Shown in pieces: positions 36,609 through 45,668 of a DNA stretch of 64,000 nt (its first letter is position 1; each line of letters begins with the position of its first letter). Location: positions 248,001-312,000 of the forward strand of contig NZ_JAMQGP010000004.1 in NCBI RefSeq assembly GCF_023703465.1, in the 5' to 3' direction. The position numbers and the translations under genes were made by a program. Below the pieces are notes generated by a model, which saw only the letters and a program-made list of their open reading frames with translations, did not search any database and was not told the DNA's origin. Source of the stretch: Echinimonas agarilytica (GTDB taxonomy: Bacteria > Pseudomonadota > Gammaproteobacteria > Enterobacterales > Neiellaceae).

Positions 36609-37847
36609 CTAGGTCAAGTGACGGGTGATCCAATCGCATGCTTTTGCAAAAGCCGCATCATAGGCTGAAGCAAATGTAGGCCGTTTGAGTAAATGTACTT
36701 CTCCGCCATAACTGCTCTGCGCAATAAGTTTTGCATCTTCAACCGTGCCAAATAAATCTTGCGGATGAGCAATACCTAGCATCGGCACATTTATTTTTCT
36801 GAGACCCAACAACCCCTGACGCCTCAATGAGTAATTGGTCAGTGTTGCTGCCAATAAATGAGGACGAGCCGAGTCAACACCCAAACGTGATGCGATTTCA
36901 TCAATCAACATTTGAGACACTCGGGTCTCCACTTTAGGTTCAACTAATGCATCATGCACAACCGCACCTATGGCAGCAACTGCGGCAACTTTATCTGGCA
37001 TCATCACCGCCGTTCGAACCGCAGCGTGACCACCAATTCTTAGTCCCATCAGAGCTATCTTATCGGCTAATACATAAGGCGACTCACTCATATGCTCAAC
37101 AACCGCTTCATAAAGCGCTGATGTTTCTTGTGATAGCGTCCAATGTGCTGAATAACCAATGCCAGGCATATCCACCGTGAGCAAGGCGACACCTTTCGGC
37201 TCTAGGAAGTCTTGAAACACTCGAAGATAGTCGGTTTGAAGCGCATCTCCGCCGCCAGCCATAATCACTAATGGCACTGGATCATCGGTTTTAGGCAAAT
37301 GCAAATAGCACTGAACTTCGCGTCCCTGAAATGGCACGCGTTCAATTTTGAGCGGGTTGGGCAGTAGCAGTCCTGCCTGCTGATAAGCTTGATTTGCCAA
37401 CAAGTGAGCATCATTAGCAAGCTTGTCACCCCGCAAATGGGGGTGTCCAGCCACCGTGTAGAGTAGGCAAGATTGCAAGAAATGGTGCTTTGCCAATTCC
37501 AGGTCGGCAACCTCAAGTGCTCGCTTACCGTCCATCATTCGAAGCGCTGCTTCTTGCGACCATTCGTAAATCCAGTTTCCAGGACGATAGCCCTTTACAG
37601 TATCGATAAGGTCGGCATGTGTGCGCTCATTATTGGACACCGCGATCCGTGCTTGAACTTCCTGAATCAGCAATGGAGAAAGGCCTTGCCATGACCATTT
37701 GAAGACTCTCATTTCACGGTACCAGCCCGGTTTTACCGAATGCTGGCCCGCTTCGCTATTGACCACTCCTGATGTCTCTAGCGCTTGCTTGCGCTGCATT
37801 GAATTAATAGTCGCGGGGCTATCTTCTTTCATATCGACCATTGGCAT
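36609..37847 (-). CDS. frsA: FrsA/YafA-type alpha/beta hydrolase
   Basis: Cytoplasmic alpha/beta-hydrolase-fold protein of 412 residues, E. coli FrsA being 414. The ATG at 37847 has a perfect AAGGAGG six bases upstream; the frame continues further but without homology. Fold features: IMAGGGDALQTDYLRVFQDFLEPKG, VDMPGIGYS and the nucleophile-elbow region LMGLRIGGHAAV, where an Arg replaces the usual Ser (G-x-R-x-G). FrsA function is disputed: fermentation/respiration switch protein binding enzyme IIA-Glc in E. coli, esterase or other activity elsewhere. It follows gpt by 19 bases on the same strand, the order known in enterobacteria. Confidence 0.88.
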   Translation of the reverse strand: MPMVDMKEDSPATINSMQRKQALETSGVVNSEAGQHSVKPGWYREMRVFKWSWQGLSPLLIQEVQARIAVSNNERTHADLIDTVKGYRPGNWIYEWSQEAALRMMDGKRALEVADLELAKHHFLQSCLLYTVAGHPHLRGDKLANDAHLLANQAYQQAGLLLPNPLKIERVPFQGREVQCYLHLPKTDDPVPLVIMAGGGDALQTDYLRVFQDFLEPKGVALLTVDMPGIGYSAHWTLSQETSALYEAVVEHMSESPYVLADKIALMGLRIGGHAAVRTAVMMPDKVAAVAAIGAVVHDALVEPKVETRVSQMLIDEIASRLGVDSARPHLLAATLTNYSLRRQGLLGLRKINVPMLGIAHPQDLFGTVEDAKLIAQSSYGGEVHLLKRPTFASAYDAAFAKACDWITRHLT

Positions 37848-37866
37848 GCAGCGCCTCCTTAACCGG

Positions 37867-38349
37867 TTAGGCTTTATGTGATTTTTCGAGTGGGTCAATG
37901 TAGTTAAGCTGCATATCCCAAGGCAGCTCAATCCAAGTATCCTGCTCTACATCAGCGACGTATTCGTCCACCAATTCTCGGCCTTTTGGCTTCGCATACA
38001 CAGTAATAAACTTAGCCTTGGGGTACATTTCTCGAATGGCTTTTGCTGTTTCGCCAGTGTCCACCAAATCGTCCACAACGAGCATACCTTCGCCGTCACC
38101 GTCTGCTTCATGCAGAACTTGTAATTGCTTTTGCTCGTAATGATCGGTGTAGCTTGAGATACACACAGTTTTAACCAACCTCAAGTTTAACTCGCGCGCC
38201 AAGATGCACGCTGGCACTAAGCCACCTCGGCTTACCGCAATAATTCCTTTCCATTGTGATGCTGGCAGCTGTCGCTGCGCCAACTCGCGTGTCGCGCGAT
38301 GTAGTTCTTCCCAGGAAACAAAAAATTGCTTGTTGCTAGCAAATCCCAT
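37867..38349 (-). CDS. gpt: Xanthine-guanine phosphoribosyltransferase
   Basis: Purine salvage enzyme converting guanine, xanthine and less well hypoxanthine to their nucleotides with PRPP. 160 residues, close to E. coli Gpt. The segments [16 protein letters not shown] and the PRPP loop [14 protein letters not shown] are diagnostic, and [11 protein letters not shown] matches the C-terminus. It lies between a purine permease (transcribed ahead of it) and frsA, so base uptake and salvage are probably co-expressed. Confidence 0.97.
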   Translation of the reverse strand: MGFASNKQFFVSWEELHRATRELAQRQLPASQWKGIIAVSRGGLVPACILARELNLRLVKTVCISSYTDHYEQKQLQVLHEADGDGEGMLVVDDLVDTGETAKAIREMYPKAKFITVYAKPKGRELVDEYVADVEQDTWIELPWDMQLNYIDPLEKSHKA

Positions 38350-38368
38350 CTTGGGTTCCTCTTAAAAT

Positions 38369-39664
38369 TTAGTGACCAAATATAATTAATTTAACGACGA
38401 ATAATCCTGCCAATACCCAAACCGCAACCGAAACATCTTCTCGACGTCCGCTTAACAGTTTAATCGCGGCATAACTTACAAACCCCAACGCGATCCCATT
38501 CGCAATGGAGTATGTCAGTGGCATCATAATCGCTACAACCGCTGCTGGAGCCGCTTCTGTAATGTCGTCCCATGCAACTTTTGTCAGCCCAGAGAGCATC
38601 AATACAGCCACGTAAAATAACGCACCCGCGGTTGCATACGCAGGAACCATTCCTGCAAGGGGCGCAAAGAATAACGACAGTAAGAACAAAATGCCAACAA
38701 CTACCGCAGTTAAGCCAGTACGCCCGCCTTCAGCAACACCCGCTCCGCTTTCAATATAACTCGTGGTGCTAGACGTTCCCAATACCGAACCTGCAACCGT
38801 GGCGGTTGAATCTGCCAACAAAGCTTTACTCAAGCGAGGCAATTTGCCATTGGCATCAAACAACTTTCCTCGCTGAGCCACGGCCATCAAGGTGCCTGCG
38901 GTGTCAAATAAATCAACAAACAAAAAGGCAAAGATCACGCTGATCATGGCCACGTCGAACGCGCCCATAATATCGAGCTGCAAGAAGGTAGGGCTTGGAT
39001 CAGGAGGCATAGAGAAAATGCCGCCGTACGGCTGATAACCCAATAATACCGCCAGTAATGTGACCGCAAGAATAGCAATCATCACACCACCTTTTACGCG
39101 ACGGTATTCCAGCGCAACAATGAGCACAAAGCCAAGCGCAGCAAGCAATACCGTTGGCGAGGTGATATCCCCTAGCGATACCAGTGTGGCATCATGAGAT
39201 ACCACAATACCGGCACTTTGCAGTGCAATAAACCCTAAAAATAAGCCAATACCAGCACCAATTCCTATTCGCAAAGGTTGCGGTATTGCTTCAATAATCC
39301 ATTCGCGGACTTTAAACAGGCTCAGCAGTACAAAACAGATACCGGAGAGAAAGACAGCTCCAAGCGCAACTTGCCACTCATAACCCATGCCTAATACAAC
39401 ACCATAGGTGAAGAAGGCATTGAGCCCCATTCCCGGCGCTTGAGCAATGGGGTAGTTCGCGTACAACCCCATAATTAAACAGCCAATTGCGGCTGCTAAA
39501 CAGGTTGCAACAAACACGGCTCCACTGTCCATTCCGGCAGCTGAGAGGATATTTGGGTTGACGAAAATGATATACGCCATCGTGAGATAAGTGGTGACCC
39601 CAGCAATGATCTCCGTGCGAACATTTGTTCCATGGGCACTCAATTTAAACAATTTTTCCAACAT
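38369..39664 (-). CDS. NCS2-type purine (guanine/hypoxanthine or adenine) permease
   Basis: Proton-coupled nucleobase transporter of the AzgA-like/GhxP-AdeP group, 431 residues and about 12-14 membrane helices. Signatures: RTEIIAGVTTYLTMAYIIFVNP at the start, APGMGLNAFF in helix 3, FLFVDLFDTAGTL and GTSSTTSYIESGAG. The exact base is not decided by sequence alone, but the directly following gpt gene suggests guanine/hypoxanthine/xanthine. No purine riboswitch is visible in the 110-base upstream gap. Confidence 0.92.
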   Translation of the reverse strand: MLEKLFKLSAHGTNVRTEIIAGVTTYLTMAYIIFVNPNILSAAGMDSGAVFVATCLAAAIGCLIMGLYANYPIAQAPGMGLNAFFTYGVVLGMGYEWQVALGAVFLSGICFVLLSLFKVREWIIEAIPQPLRIGIGAGIGLFLGFIALQSAGIVVSHDATLVSLGDITSPTVLLAALGFVLIVALEYRRVKGGVMIAILAVTLLAVLLGYQPYGGIFSMPPDPSPTFLQLDIMGAFDVAMISVIFAFLFVDLFDTAGTLMAVAQRGKLFDANGKLPRLSKALLADSTATVAGSVLGTSSTTSYIESGAGVAEGGRTGLTAVVVGILFLLSLFFAPLAGMVPAYATAGALFYVAVLMLSGLTKVAWDDITEAAPAAVVAIMMPLTYSIANGIALGFVSYAAIKLLSGRREDVSVAVWVLAGLFVVKLIIFGH

Positions 39665-39774
39665 GTGATCGTTCCGTTACATTCTCATCTGGCGATTTAA
39701 AGTCGCATAGCTTACGCAAGTGGTGCGATTTTCCAACTTCTGTTGCCGGTTATATTGATTTGTATCAGTTCATT

Positions 39775-41328
39775 TTAGTTCGTTGCTAAAACATAGCGAC
39801 CTAACAGCATTAACACTGCTGCAGCTGTTGGCTTGCCGTGTTGCCAATCTCCTCGCTCAACGCCACTACCTGCGATATCAATATGGGTGTAGCTCAAAGG
39901 TTGCTCACTTTGATAACCATGCTTGTTTAAGCCGCTGGCAATGGCCAAAAACGCCATGGGATATTGGTGACCGCGCGCCGTCACACTCGACGGTGCATTA
40001 TTACTGCTCAATACATCATCGGCGGTTGTTCGCGGTTGCACAAAGTCATAATCTTCGCGACGCACTCGGCTGATCTCGGCCGGATCGGCCCACAAGTCGC
40101 CTGACAATTGTAGATACTGAGCAGAATGTTGCTCGCGCGCAGGGCCATTTTCTACTAAAGCGGTATACGGCCCCACAGCGCGGGCTGCATGGCCGGTCAA
40201 CGTGGCGACTGAAAATAGTTCAGGACTTGCAGCTGCCTGTGCTTCTGTTTTTAGGTGTGTTAGCAAATCAGCTAATACCAATCGTCCTTCGGCGTCGGTG
40301 TTGCCAATTCTGACTCGAACGCCAGCGGCACTTTCGATAATTTCATCGGGAACAAAGGCATCTGCACCAATGCTATTACGAACGAGCCCCAGTTCAGCCA
40401 CAACACGCAGACCCGGAGGCGCAATTGCTGCCACTGCTGCAACAAACCCAGCCACCGAAGCGGCTCCTCCTTTGTCGCGGCTCATTCCGGCCATGGCGCC
40501 CCCCACTTTTAGATCTGCGCCACCAGTATCGTAAGTCACACCTTTACCGGCAAGAAGTAATGTTTGCTGCACTGGACCTTCAGGAGCATATTCTAAACGC
40601 ACCACGCAAGGATGATGACGCTCAACATTGAGGGATGCGCGAGCAACGCCCATGAGTAACGGATAACGCGCCTTTAACGAATCAACATCTCGATTCACGT
40701 TCACGCTTACAGCAAGCGGTTCAAGAGACTGCTGACAATACTCGGCAAATCTCAGTGGCGTCATACGCTCGGGCTCTGAACCCGCTAAATCCCTTGCAAG
40801 TCGCAACCCGTATTCAATTCCTCCCAAATGCTCAGGCGGCAATGCGCCTTGGCCCACTAGCCCAATATGCCGAATAGGTTCAAGCCGCTCTCCGAGCTTT
40901 TCTCGTGCTTCGAGTGGGTGCCAAATGGCTTGCTGCGTTCCTAGCCAAGTAATTGATGTCGCGAAACGAAAACGTTCATCGGCACCTTCGCTCACCACAT
41001 AGAGCAAAGGTCGTCGCACGCCAACGCTCAACGCTAACTGGATGCATTCTTGTCCTGCATCATAAAAGCGACGAACATCATCATAATCTCGATGAATTGG
41101 ACCTGTGTATACCAGTATGATGCGCTTACCAGGGGCAGTTGCACAGCGAATCAGAACCGGTAACTTCCCAACTCGATTGTCTATTTCAGCATGTTCAGCA
41201 ATAACATCGGCATAAGGTGCAGGTGGGGATGAGCCTTGCCCTAACACAATGATTAAGCAATCATAATCTTCTTCATGATCAAGCGCTTCAGATAGATGCT
41301 GCGTGACAGATAGGCTTGCAATTGGCAT
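39775..41328 (-). CDS. M17 leucyl aminopeptidase
   Basis: Metal-dependent aminopeptidase that removes N-terminal residues from peptides. 517 residues from the ATG at 41328, which has AGAGGA seven bases upstream. The M17 signature NTDAEGRLVLAD is complete, and GKGVTYDTGGADLKVGG supplies the catalytic Lys and metal ligands. The sequence deviates from PepA in the N-terminal domain, so it may belong to the PepA-like group with different specificity. Divergent from the pepD gene (140 bases between starts), so peptide degradation is grouped here. Confidence 0.9.
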   Translation of the reverse strand: MPIASLSVTQHLSEALDHEEDYDCLIIVLGQGSSPPAPYADVIAEHAEIDNRVGKLPVLIRCATAPGKRIILVYTGPIHRDYDDVRRFYDAGQECIQLALSVGVRRPLLYVVSEGADERFRFATSITWLGTQQAIWHPLEAREKLGERLEPIRHIGLVGQGALPPEHLGGIEYGLRLARDLAGSEPERMTPLRFAEYCQQSLEPLAVSVNVNRDVDSLKARYPLLMGVARASLNVERHHPCVVRLEYAPEGPVQQTLLLAGKGVTYDTGGADLKVGGAMAGMSRDKGGAASVAGFVAAVAAIAPPGLRVVAELGLVRNSIGADAFVPDEIIESAAGVRVRIGNTDAEGRLVLADLLTHLKTEAQAAASPELFSVATLTGHAARAVGPYTALVENGPAREQHSAQYLQLSGDLWADPAEISRVRREDYDFVQPRTTADDVLSSNNAPSSVTARGHQYPMAFLAIASGLNKHGYQSEQPLSYTHIDIAGSGVERGDWQHGKPTAAAVLMLLGRYVLATN

Positions 41329-41468
41329 TGTAATTCCTCTGTTAAGCAAAGCTGACACGCTTTACGATTGAGACATGCCGTCTCAAATTGAGTGTGTCGC
41401 GCGGCTTTCATACACTGGCGTATTAATTGTGATGACTATATCAACGATAGCAGGTTCAGGAGTCAACA

Positions 41469-42917
41469 TTGGGCGAATTATCAACACTTAAACCACAACA
41501 ATTGTGGAATTTCTTCGAGACGATCTGCAGTATCCCTCATCCCTCTAAGCACGAAGAGCAACTTGCAACTTGGATTTGCGACTGGGCCACACAGCATGAT
41601 TTGTGTTGGCAACGTGACGAAGTCGGCAATGTCATCATCAAAAAACCAGCGGCATCTGGTTTCGAACACCTCAAAACCGTGGTGTTACAAGCGCATATTG
41701 ATATGGTTCCGCAAAAAGAAGTCGATAGCGCCCATATCTTTGAAACGGATCCCATTGAGCCGATCATTGACGGTGAGTGGCTCACAGCCAACAAAACCAC
41801 ACTAGGTGCCGACAACGGTATTGGCATGGCATCGTGTTTGGCGGTGCTGGCGTCAACGGATATTCAACACGGCCCTCTTGAAGTCTTACTCACCATTGAC
41901 GAAGAAGCCGGTATGACAGGTGCCTTTGGCTTACAGCCGGGTATGTTAGAAGGCTCAATCCTAATTAATACTGACTCCGAGCAAGAGGGTGAAGTCTATA
42001 TGGGCTGCGCTGGCGGCGTAGACACCAATATATCTTTCCCTATCACCCGTTGTACTGCACGCACGCACAAAGGTTTAGAAATTAAAGTAGGAGGTTTACG
42101 CGGAGGCCACTCCGGGGTGAACATTCACTTAGGACGAGGCAATGCCAACAAGGTATTAACCCGCATTTTGTGTGCGCTCCAGGAACAAAACCTGATAGAA
42201 CTGGAGAGTTTTAACGGGGGCTCACTGCGCAACGCTATTCCTAGAGATGCCAGTGCGTTTATCAAATGTGACGAAGTACTCATCGTCAAACGGATTGTGG
42301 CAGAGTTAGCGCAAACCATTAAATCTGAACTGCGTGCAACAGACCCAGATTTAACCATTACTGTAGAGCAGGCAGAAGTCACCAATGAAGTTCTGAGCTT
42401 TAGTAGCTTGCAAACATTTTTGCTGGCCATTCAAGCTACATTCAATGGCGTATTTGCCATGAGCCAAGAAATTGATGAAGTCACAGAAACATCTAGCAAT
42501 TTAGGAGTAGTGGCGACAGAGCAAGATTCAATTTCTGTGCTGTGTCTTGTGCGTTCGCTACTCGACAGCGCTCGATTTAATTTACAACAAACCATTCAAG
42601 GTGTTTGGAAGCTAGCCGGTGCAGAAGTGGTGTTCAGCGGCGCTTACCCAGGATGGGCTCCAAACAATGACTCTGCAGTCATGGCGCTGGTTCGCACCAC
42701 CTATGAAGAAGTTTTTCAGCGCAAGCCAGAGGTCATGGTAATTCACGCAGGCCTTGAGTGTGGTTTGTTCAAAACTGCCTACCCCAACTTAGATATGGTG
42801 TCGATTGGGCCGACTATTCGCTTTCCTCACTCGCCCGATGAAAAGGTACACATCGGTAGTGTTGATCTCTACTGGCAGCTACTGGTCAAAGTGCTCGAAG
42901 CTATTCCAGCAAAATAG
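41469..42917 (+). CDS. pepD: Aminoacyl-histidine dipeptidase (peptidase D), TTG start
   Basis: Cytoplasmic zinc dipeptidase of the M20 family, 482 residues (E. coli PepD 485). The start is TTG: AGGAG stands six bases upstream and the predicted protein (M)GELSTLKPQQLWNFFETICS aligns with the E. coli N-terminus, while the first ATG is far inside. Metal-binding segments: LQAHIDMVPQK, TTLGADNGIGMA, TIDEEAGMTGAFGL and NTDSEQEGEVYMGCAGG. Next to gpt/frsA, as in enterobacteria. A weak start codon may hold expression low. Confidence 0.95.
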   Translation: MGELSTLKPQQLWNFFETICSIPHPSKHEEQLATWICDWATQHDLCWQRDEVGNVIIKKPAASGFEHLKTVVLQAHIDMVPQKEVDSAHIFETDPIEPIIDGEWLTANKTTLGADNGIGMASCLAVLASTDIQHGPLEVLLTIDEEAGMTGAFGLQPGMLEGSILINTDSEQEGEVYMGCAGGVDTNISFPITRCTARTHKGLEIKVGGLRGGHSGVNIHLGRGNANKVLTRILCALQEQNLIELESFNGGSLRNAIPRDASAFIKCDEVLIVKRIVAELAQTIKSELRATDPDLTITVEQAEVTNEVLSFSSLQTFLLAIQATFNGVFAMSQEIDEVTETSSNLGVVATEQDSISVLCLVRSLLDSARFNLQQTIQGVWKLAGAEVVFSGAYPGWAPNNDSAVMALVRTTYEEVFQRKPEVMVIHAGLECGLFKTAYPNLDMVSIGPTIRFPHSPDEKVHIGSVDLYWQLLVKVLEAIPAK

Positions 42918-42925
42918 TTCAGACG

Positions 42926-42947
42926 AACGGCCTTAGGGCCGTTTTTT
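42926..42947. terminator. Intrinsic terminator after pepD, overlapping the dinB stop
   Basis: Seven-base stem AACGGCC/GGCCGTT with loop TTAG and six T. It ends in the dinB stop codon (42946-42948), so its pepD function is clear and the two convergent genes nearly touch. Confidence 0.85.
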
Positions 42948-44046
42948 ATAGTCTTCGTGGCGCGTTGCTATGCTGCGTGTTTGATGCCATAGGCAGGGGT
43001 AAATCTAACTGCTGAGAAACCTCTGTTTGCAACCCCACCGACAAGCCAATGAGCCGAACACTTTTGCCTTTCGATCGCGACCAAGCTTCTGCTAATAATG
43101 GCTTAAAACATTCAAGTTCTGGAGCAGCCTGTTGGTGCTCTACCGTGGTTTGCCGAAAGTCGGAAAACTTGAGTTTCACACCACATTTAGCAATTCTAGC
43201 TCCTGCTCCAGCTCGCTCAATGCGACTCAGTAGTTCGTCAAACAAACCCGCCATGATTTGCTCGCAATCTTTTATCTGAGATACATCTTCGGGCAATGTG
43301 GTTTCCACTCCGATAGATTTGCGAGTACGGCTAGTGTTCACCTCACGATCATCTCGCCCAAAGCTTCGGTGGTGAAGCGATACGCCAAATTTACCAAATT
43401 GCTTGATGAGCGCATCCAGTTCCATTTTCTGAACATCCGCTGCCGTCTTTAAACCATATAAATGTAAACGCTCAAGCGTGGCTTTTCCCACACCGGGAAT
43501 TTTCTCAAGAGCGAGGGTTTCAACAAATGGCGCAACATCATTTGGCGTAATCACATATTGGCCATTGGGTTTATTTAAGTCACTGGCAATTTTGGCCAGA
43601 AATTTATTCGGCGCAACACCTGCTGATGCGGTCAAATTGAGGGTCTGTTGAATGTCTGCGCGGATCTGCTGTGCAATCAAAGTCGCACTGCCGTGATGTA
43701 ACGAACTGTCGGTTACGTCTAAATAGGCTTCGTCCAGCGACAGCGGTTCGATTAAGTCGGTATATTTGCGAAAAATCTCGTGGATTTGGGTCGACACATC
43801 TTTGTAAACCGACATGCGATGCTTCACCACTTTGAGCTGCGGACACAGACGTATCGCATGTGCAGTTGCCATAGCTGAGCGGACACCAAATCGCCGCGCT
43901 TCATAGTTGCAAGTGGCGATGACCCCACGGCGATCAGACGAACCGCCCACCGCAATCGGATGATTTTTAAGTTCAGGAAAATCCCGCATCTCCACGGCAG
44001 CAAAAAAGCAGTCCATATCAATGTGGATGATTTTACGTGAAGTCAT
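42946..44046 (-). CDS. dinB: DNA polymerase IV (error-prone translesion polymerase)
   Basis: Y-family polymerase of about 366 residues. The catalytic acids are in HIDMDCFFAAVE (first Asp) and SLDEAYLDVT (Asp-Glu pair); GVAPNKFLAKIASDLNKPNG and the helix-hairpin-helix segment IPGVGKATLERL are also typical. A start at 44046 (MTSRKIIHIDMD) fits other DinB proteins; ATG at 44067 or GTG at 44073 are alternatives but come very near the LexA box. Expected to be induced by DNA damage through the box just upstream. Confidence 0.95.
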   Translation of the reverse strand: MTSRKIIHIDMDCFFAAVEMRDFPELKNHPIAVGGSSDRRGVIATCNYEARRFGVRSAMATAHAIRLCPQLKVVKHRMSVYKDVSTQIHEIFRKYTDLIEPLSLDEAYLDVTDSSLHHGSATLIAQQIRADIQQTLNLTASAGVAPNKFLAKIASDLNKPNGQYVITPNDVAPFVETLALEKIPGVGKATLERLHLYGLKTAADVQKMELDALIKQFGKFGVSLHHRSFGRDDREVNTSRTRKSIGVETTLPEDVSQIKDCEQIMAGLFDELLSRIERAGAGARIAKCGVKLKFSDFRQTTVEHQQAAPELECFKPLLAEAWSRSKGKSVRLIGLSVGLQTEVSQQLDLPLPMASNTQHSNAPRRL

Positions 44047-44074
44047 TGTATTGAGCGTGCTAGCCATGACCACA

Positions 44075-44090
44075 CTGTATACTTAAACAG
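44075..44090 (-). promoter_or_regulatory. LexA (SOS) box of dinB
   Basis: CTGTATACTTAAACAG matches the gammaproteobacterial SOS box CTGT-N8-ACAG exactly at both ends, with an AT-rich centre. It lies 29 bases before the chosen dinB start codon. Confidence 0.88.
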
Positions 44091-44315
44091 TGTTAAATCC
44101 AACTACCTGAATCACTAATTTTCAATACTCAGCCGCGTATTTCCTGCAAATACAGAGGGGTTCTGGCACGGGTTAGTCTCAACAATTTAGTCAAATTGGC
44201 CATTCATCGTGTGCACGGTGAAATGTCCAGTCAGAATCACGAATACTCCGTCAGCGCAAGCAAGCTCAAATGTACCGATGGCATCAACTAACTTGCTTTC
44301 AGTCTGCTTGAAAGA

Positions 44316-45389
44316 CTACTTATTTGATTGTTCTTCAGACGAGGTCATGGCGGCCATTTCGAGGCGCTTGGCGCGTCGCTTGGAATAGCGTTTGGCCACC
44401 AGCTGCAAATCTGCGCTTTTATCGCTCTCGTCCATAATCTCTAAACCTAACAAGGTTTCTACCAAGTCTTCTTGAGTGAGCACACCTACCATTTGTCCGT
44501 ATTCATCAACAATCAGCAAAATGTGGCTACGTTTTTCAATAATTAAATCAAATGCATTGAACAACGGTGTGTTGTCGAGCACAGCAAATAGCTCTCGCTT
44601 AAAATCAGCAAGTTCTCGATGCCCATCTCCATTTGCATGCGCCAGTAACAAGTCGCTACGCATCACAAAGCCAGTCACACTCTCTTTGTCGTCGCTGTAA
44701 ACTGGAATGCGCGAATATTGGGTTTTAGGCTGACCTTGTAAATACGCTTCAACCGTGAGGTGTTCATTCGCAGAGTAGACGACTACACGCGGTGTCATCA
44801 CTTCACGGACTTTAGTGTCTTTAAAGCGCATCACACTTTGCAAAATACGCGCTTCGTGTTCTGCCAATTGGCCTTCTTGCTCGCTCACTTCAGCCATCAC
44901 AACAAACTCGTTGCGAGTGAGCCCTTTGCGATCGATTTTTGTGCCCATCATACGGGTGATAAAATCAGCCATTTTAATGAAGGGATACATGGCGATAATC
45001 ATGTAGTGCAAACAAAGTGAGGTAATACCAGCAAGCTGTCGCCAATATTGTGCGCCAAGAGTTTTAGGAATGATTTCAGAAAACACTAAGATGAGAAAGG
45101 TCAGCACGGCCGAGAACACACCGATGTATGCGTCGCCAAACACATGGGTTGCCTGAGCTCCAGCTCCCGCAGCTCCAATAGTATGAGCAATAGTGTTGAG
45201 GGTTAAAATGGCAGCAAGCGGGTTATTAATATTGTCTTTAAATTTGCGTAGCAGCGTTCCGCTGCGCTTTTCTTCTTTTTCTAACAGCGCAATATGTGGC
45301 GTGGTCACACTGAGTAATACCGCCTCAAAAATAGAACACAAAAAAGACACCGCAACGGCTAAAACAACAAATAGAATCAACAGACTCAT
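44316..45389 (-). CDS. CNNM/CorC-type transporter with CBS domains
   Basis: Inner-membrane protein of 357 residues: a DUF21/CNNM domain with three to four helices (residues 1-150, including the SEIIPKTLG signature) and a cytoplasmic CBS pair (about 200-320, with VMTPRVVVYS and LLIVDEYGQMVGVLTQEDL). The C-terminal CorC_HlyC domain of longer relatives is missing; instead there is a short charged tail. Such proteins are linked to magnesium, cobalt or sodium transport. Single gene, 270 bases downstream of dinB on the same strand. Confidence 0.88.
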   Translation of the reverse strand: MSLLILFVVLAVAVSFLCSIFEAVLLSVTTPHIALLEKEEKRSGTLLRKFKDNINNPLAAILTLNTIAHTIGAAGAGAQATHVFGDAYIGVFSAVLTFLILVFSEIIPKTLGAQYWRQLAGITSLCLHYMIIAMYPFIKMADFITRMMGTKIDRKGLTRNEFVVMAEVSEQEGQLAEHEARILQSVMRFKDTKVREVMTPRVVVYSANEHLTVEAYLQGQPKTQYSRIPVYSDDKESVTGFVMRSDLLLAHANGDGHRELADFKRELFAVLDNTPLFNAFDLIIEKRSHILLIVDEYGQMVGVLTQEDLVETLLGLEIMDESDKSADLQLVAKRYSKRRAKRLEMAAMTSSEEQSNK

Positions 45390-45668
45390 TAGGTAAAATT
45401 TTCCTCAAGGCGACACTCACAGCAATGCGGTTCGCGAAATCATATGTCGTCAAAAAACGATCTTCACTGTACAAACGAATGGCGTTTGAGTCACGCACAT
45501 GCATTTGTTTAAATACGATTAATGCTCATGCCTAGTTTATTCTGGCTAAATGGCTGTTCCAGTTGGGCTCTCTTCGCTAAACACCGAATTTACTCTCATT
45601 TAACCTGCCAAAATGCGGCTAGCATCTCATTCTAATATTGTGGCTCAATCTTAGAATTTAAACTCAAC

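Noticed and set aside
39665-39774. PurR box or purine riboswitch before the purine permease
   Set aside because: CGCA and TGCG half sites near 39714-39727 have the wrong spacing for PurR, and no riboswitch core is visible.
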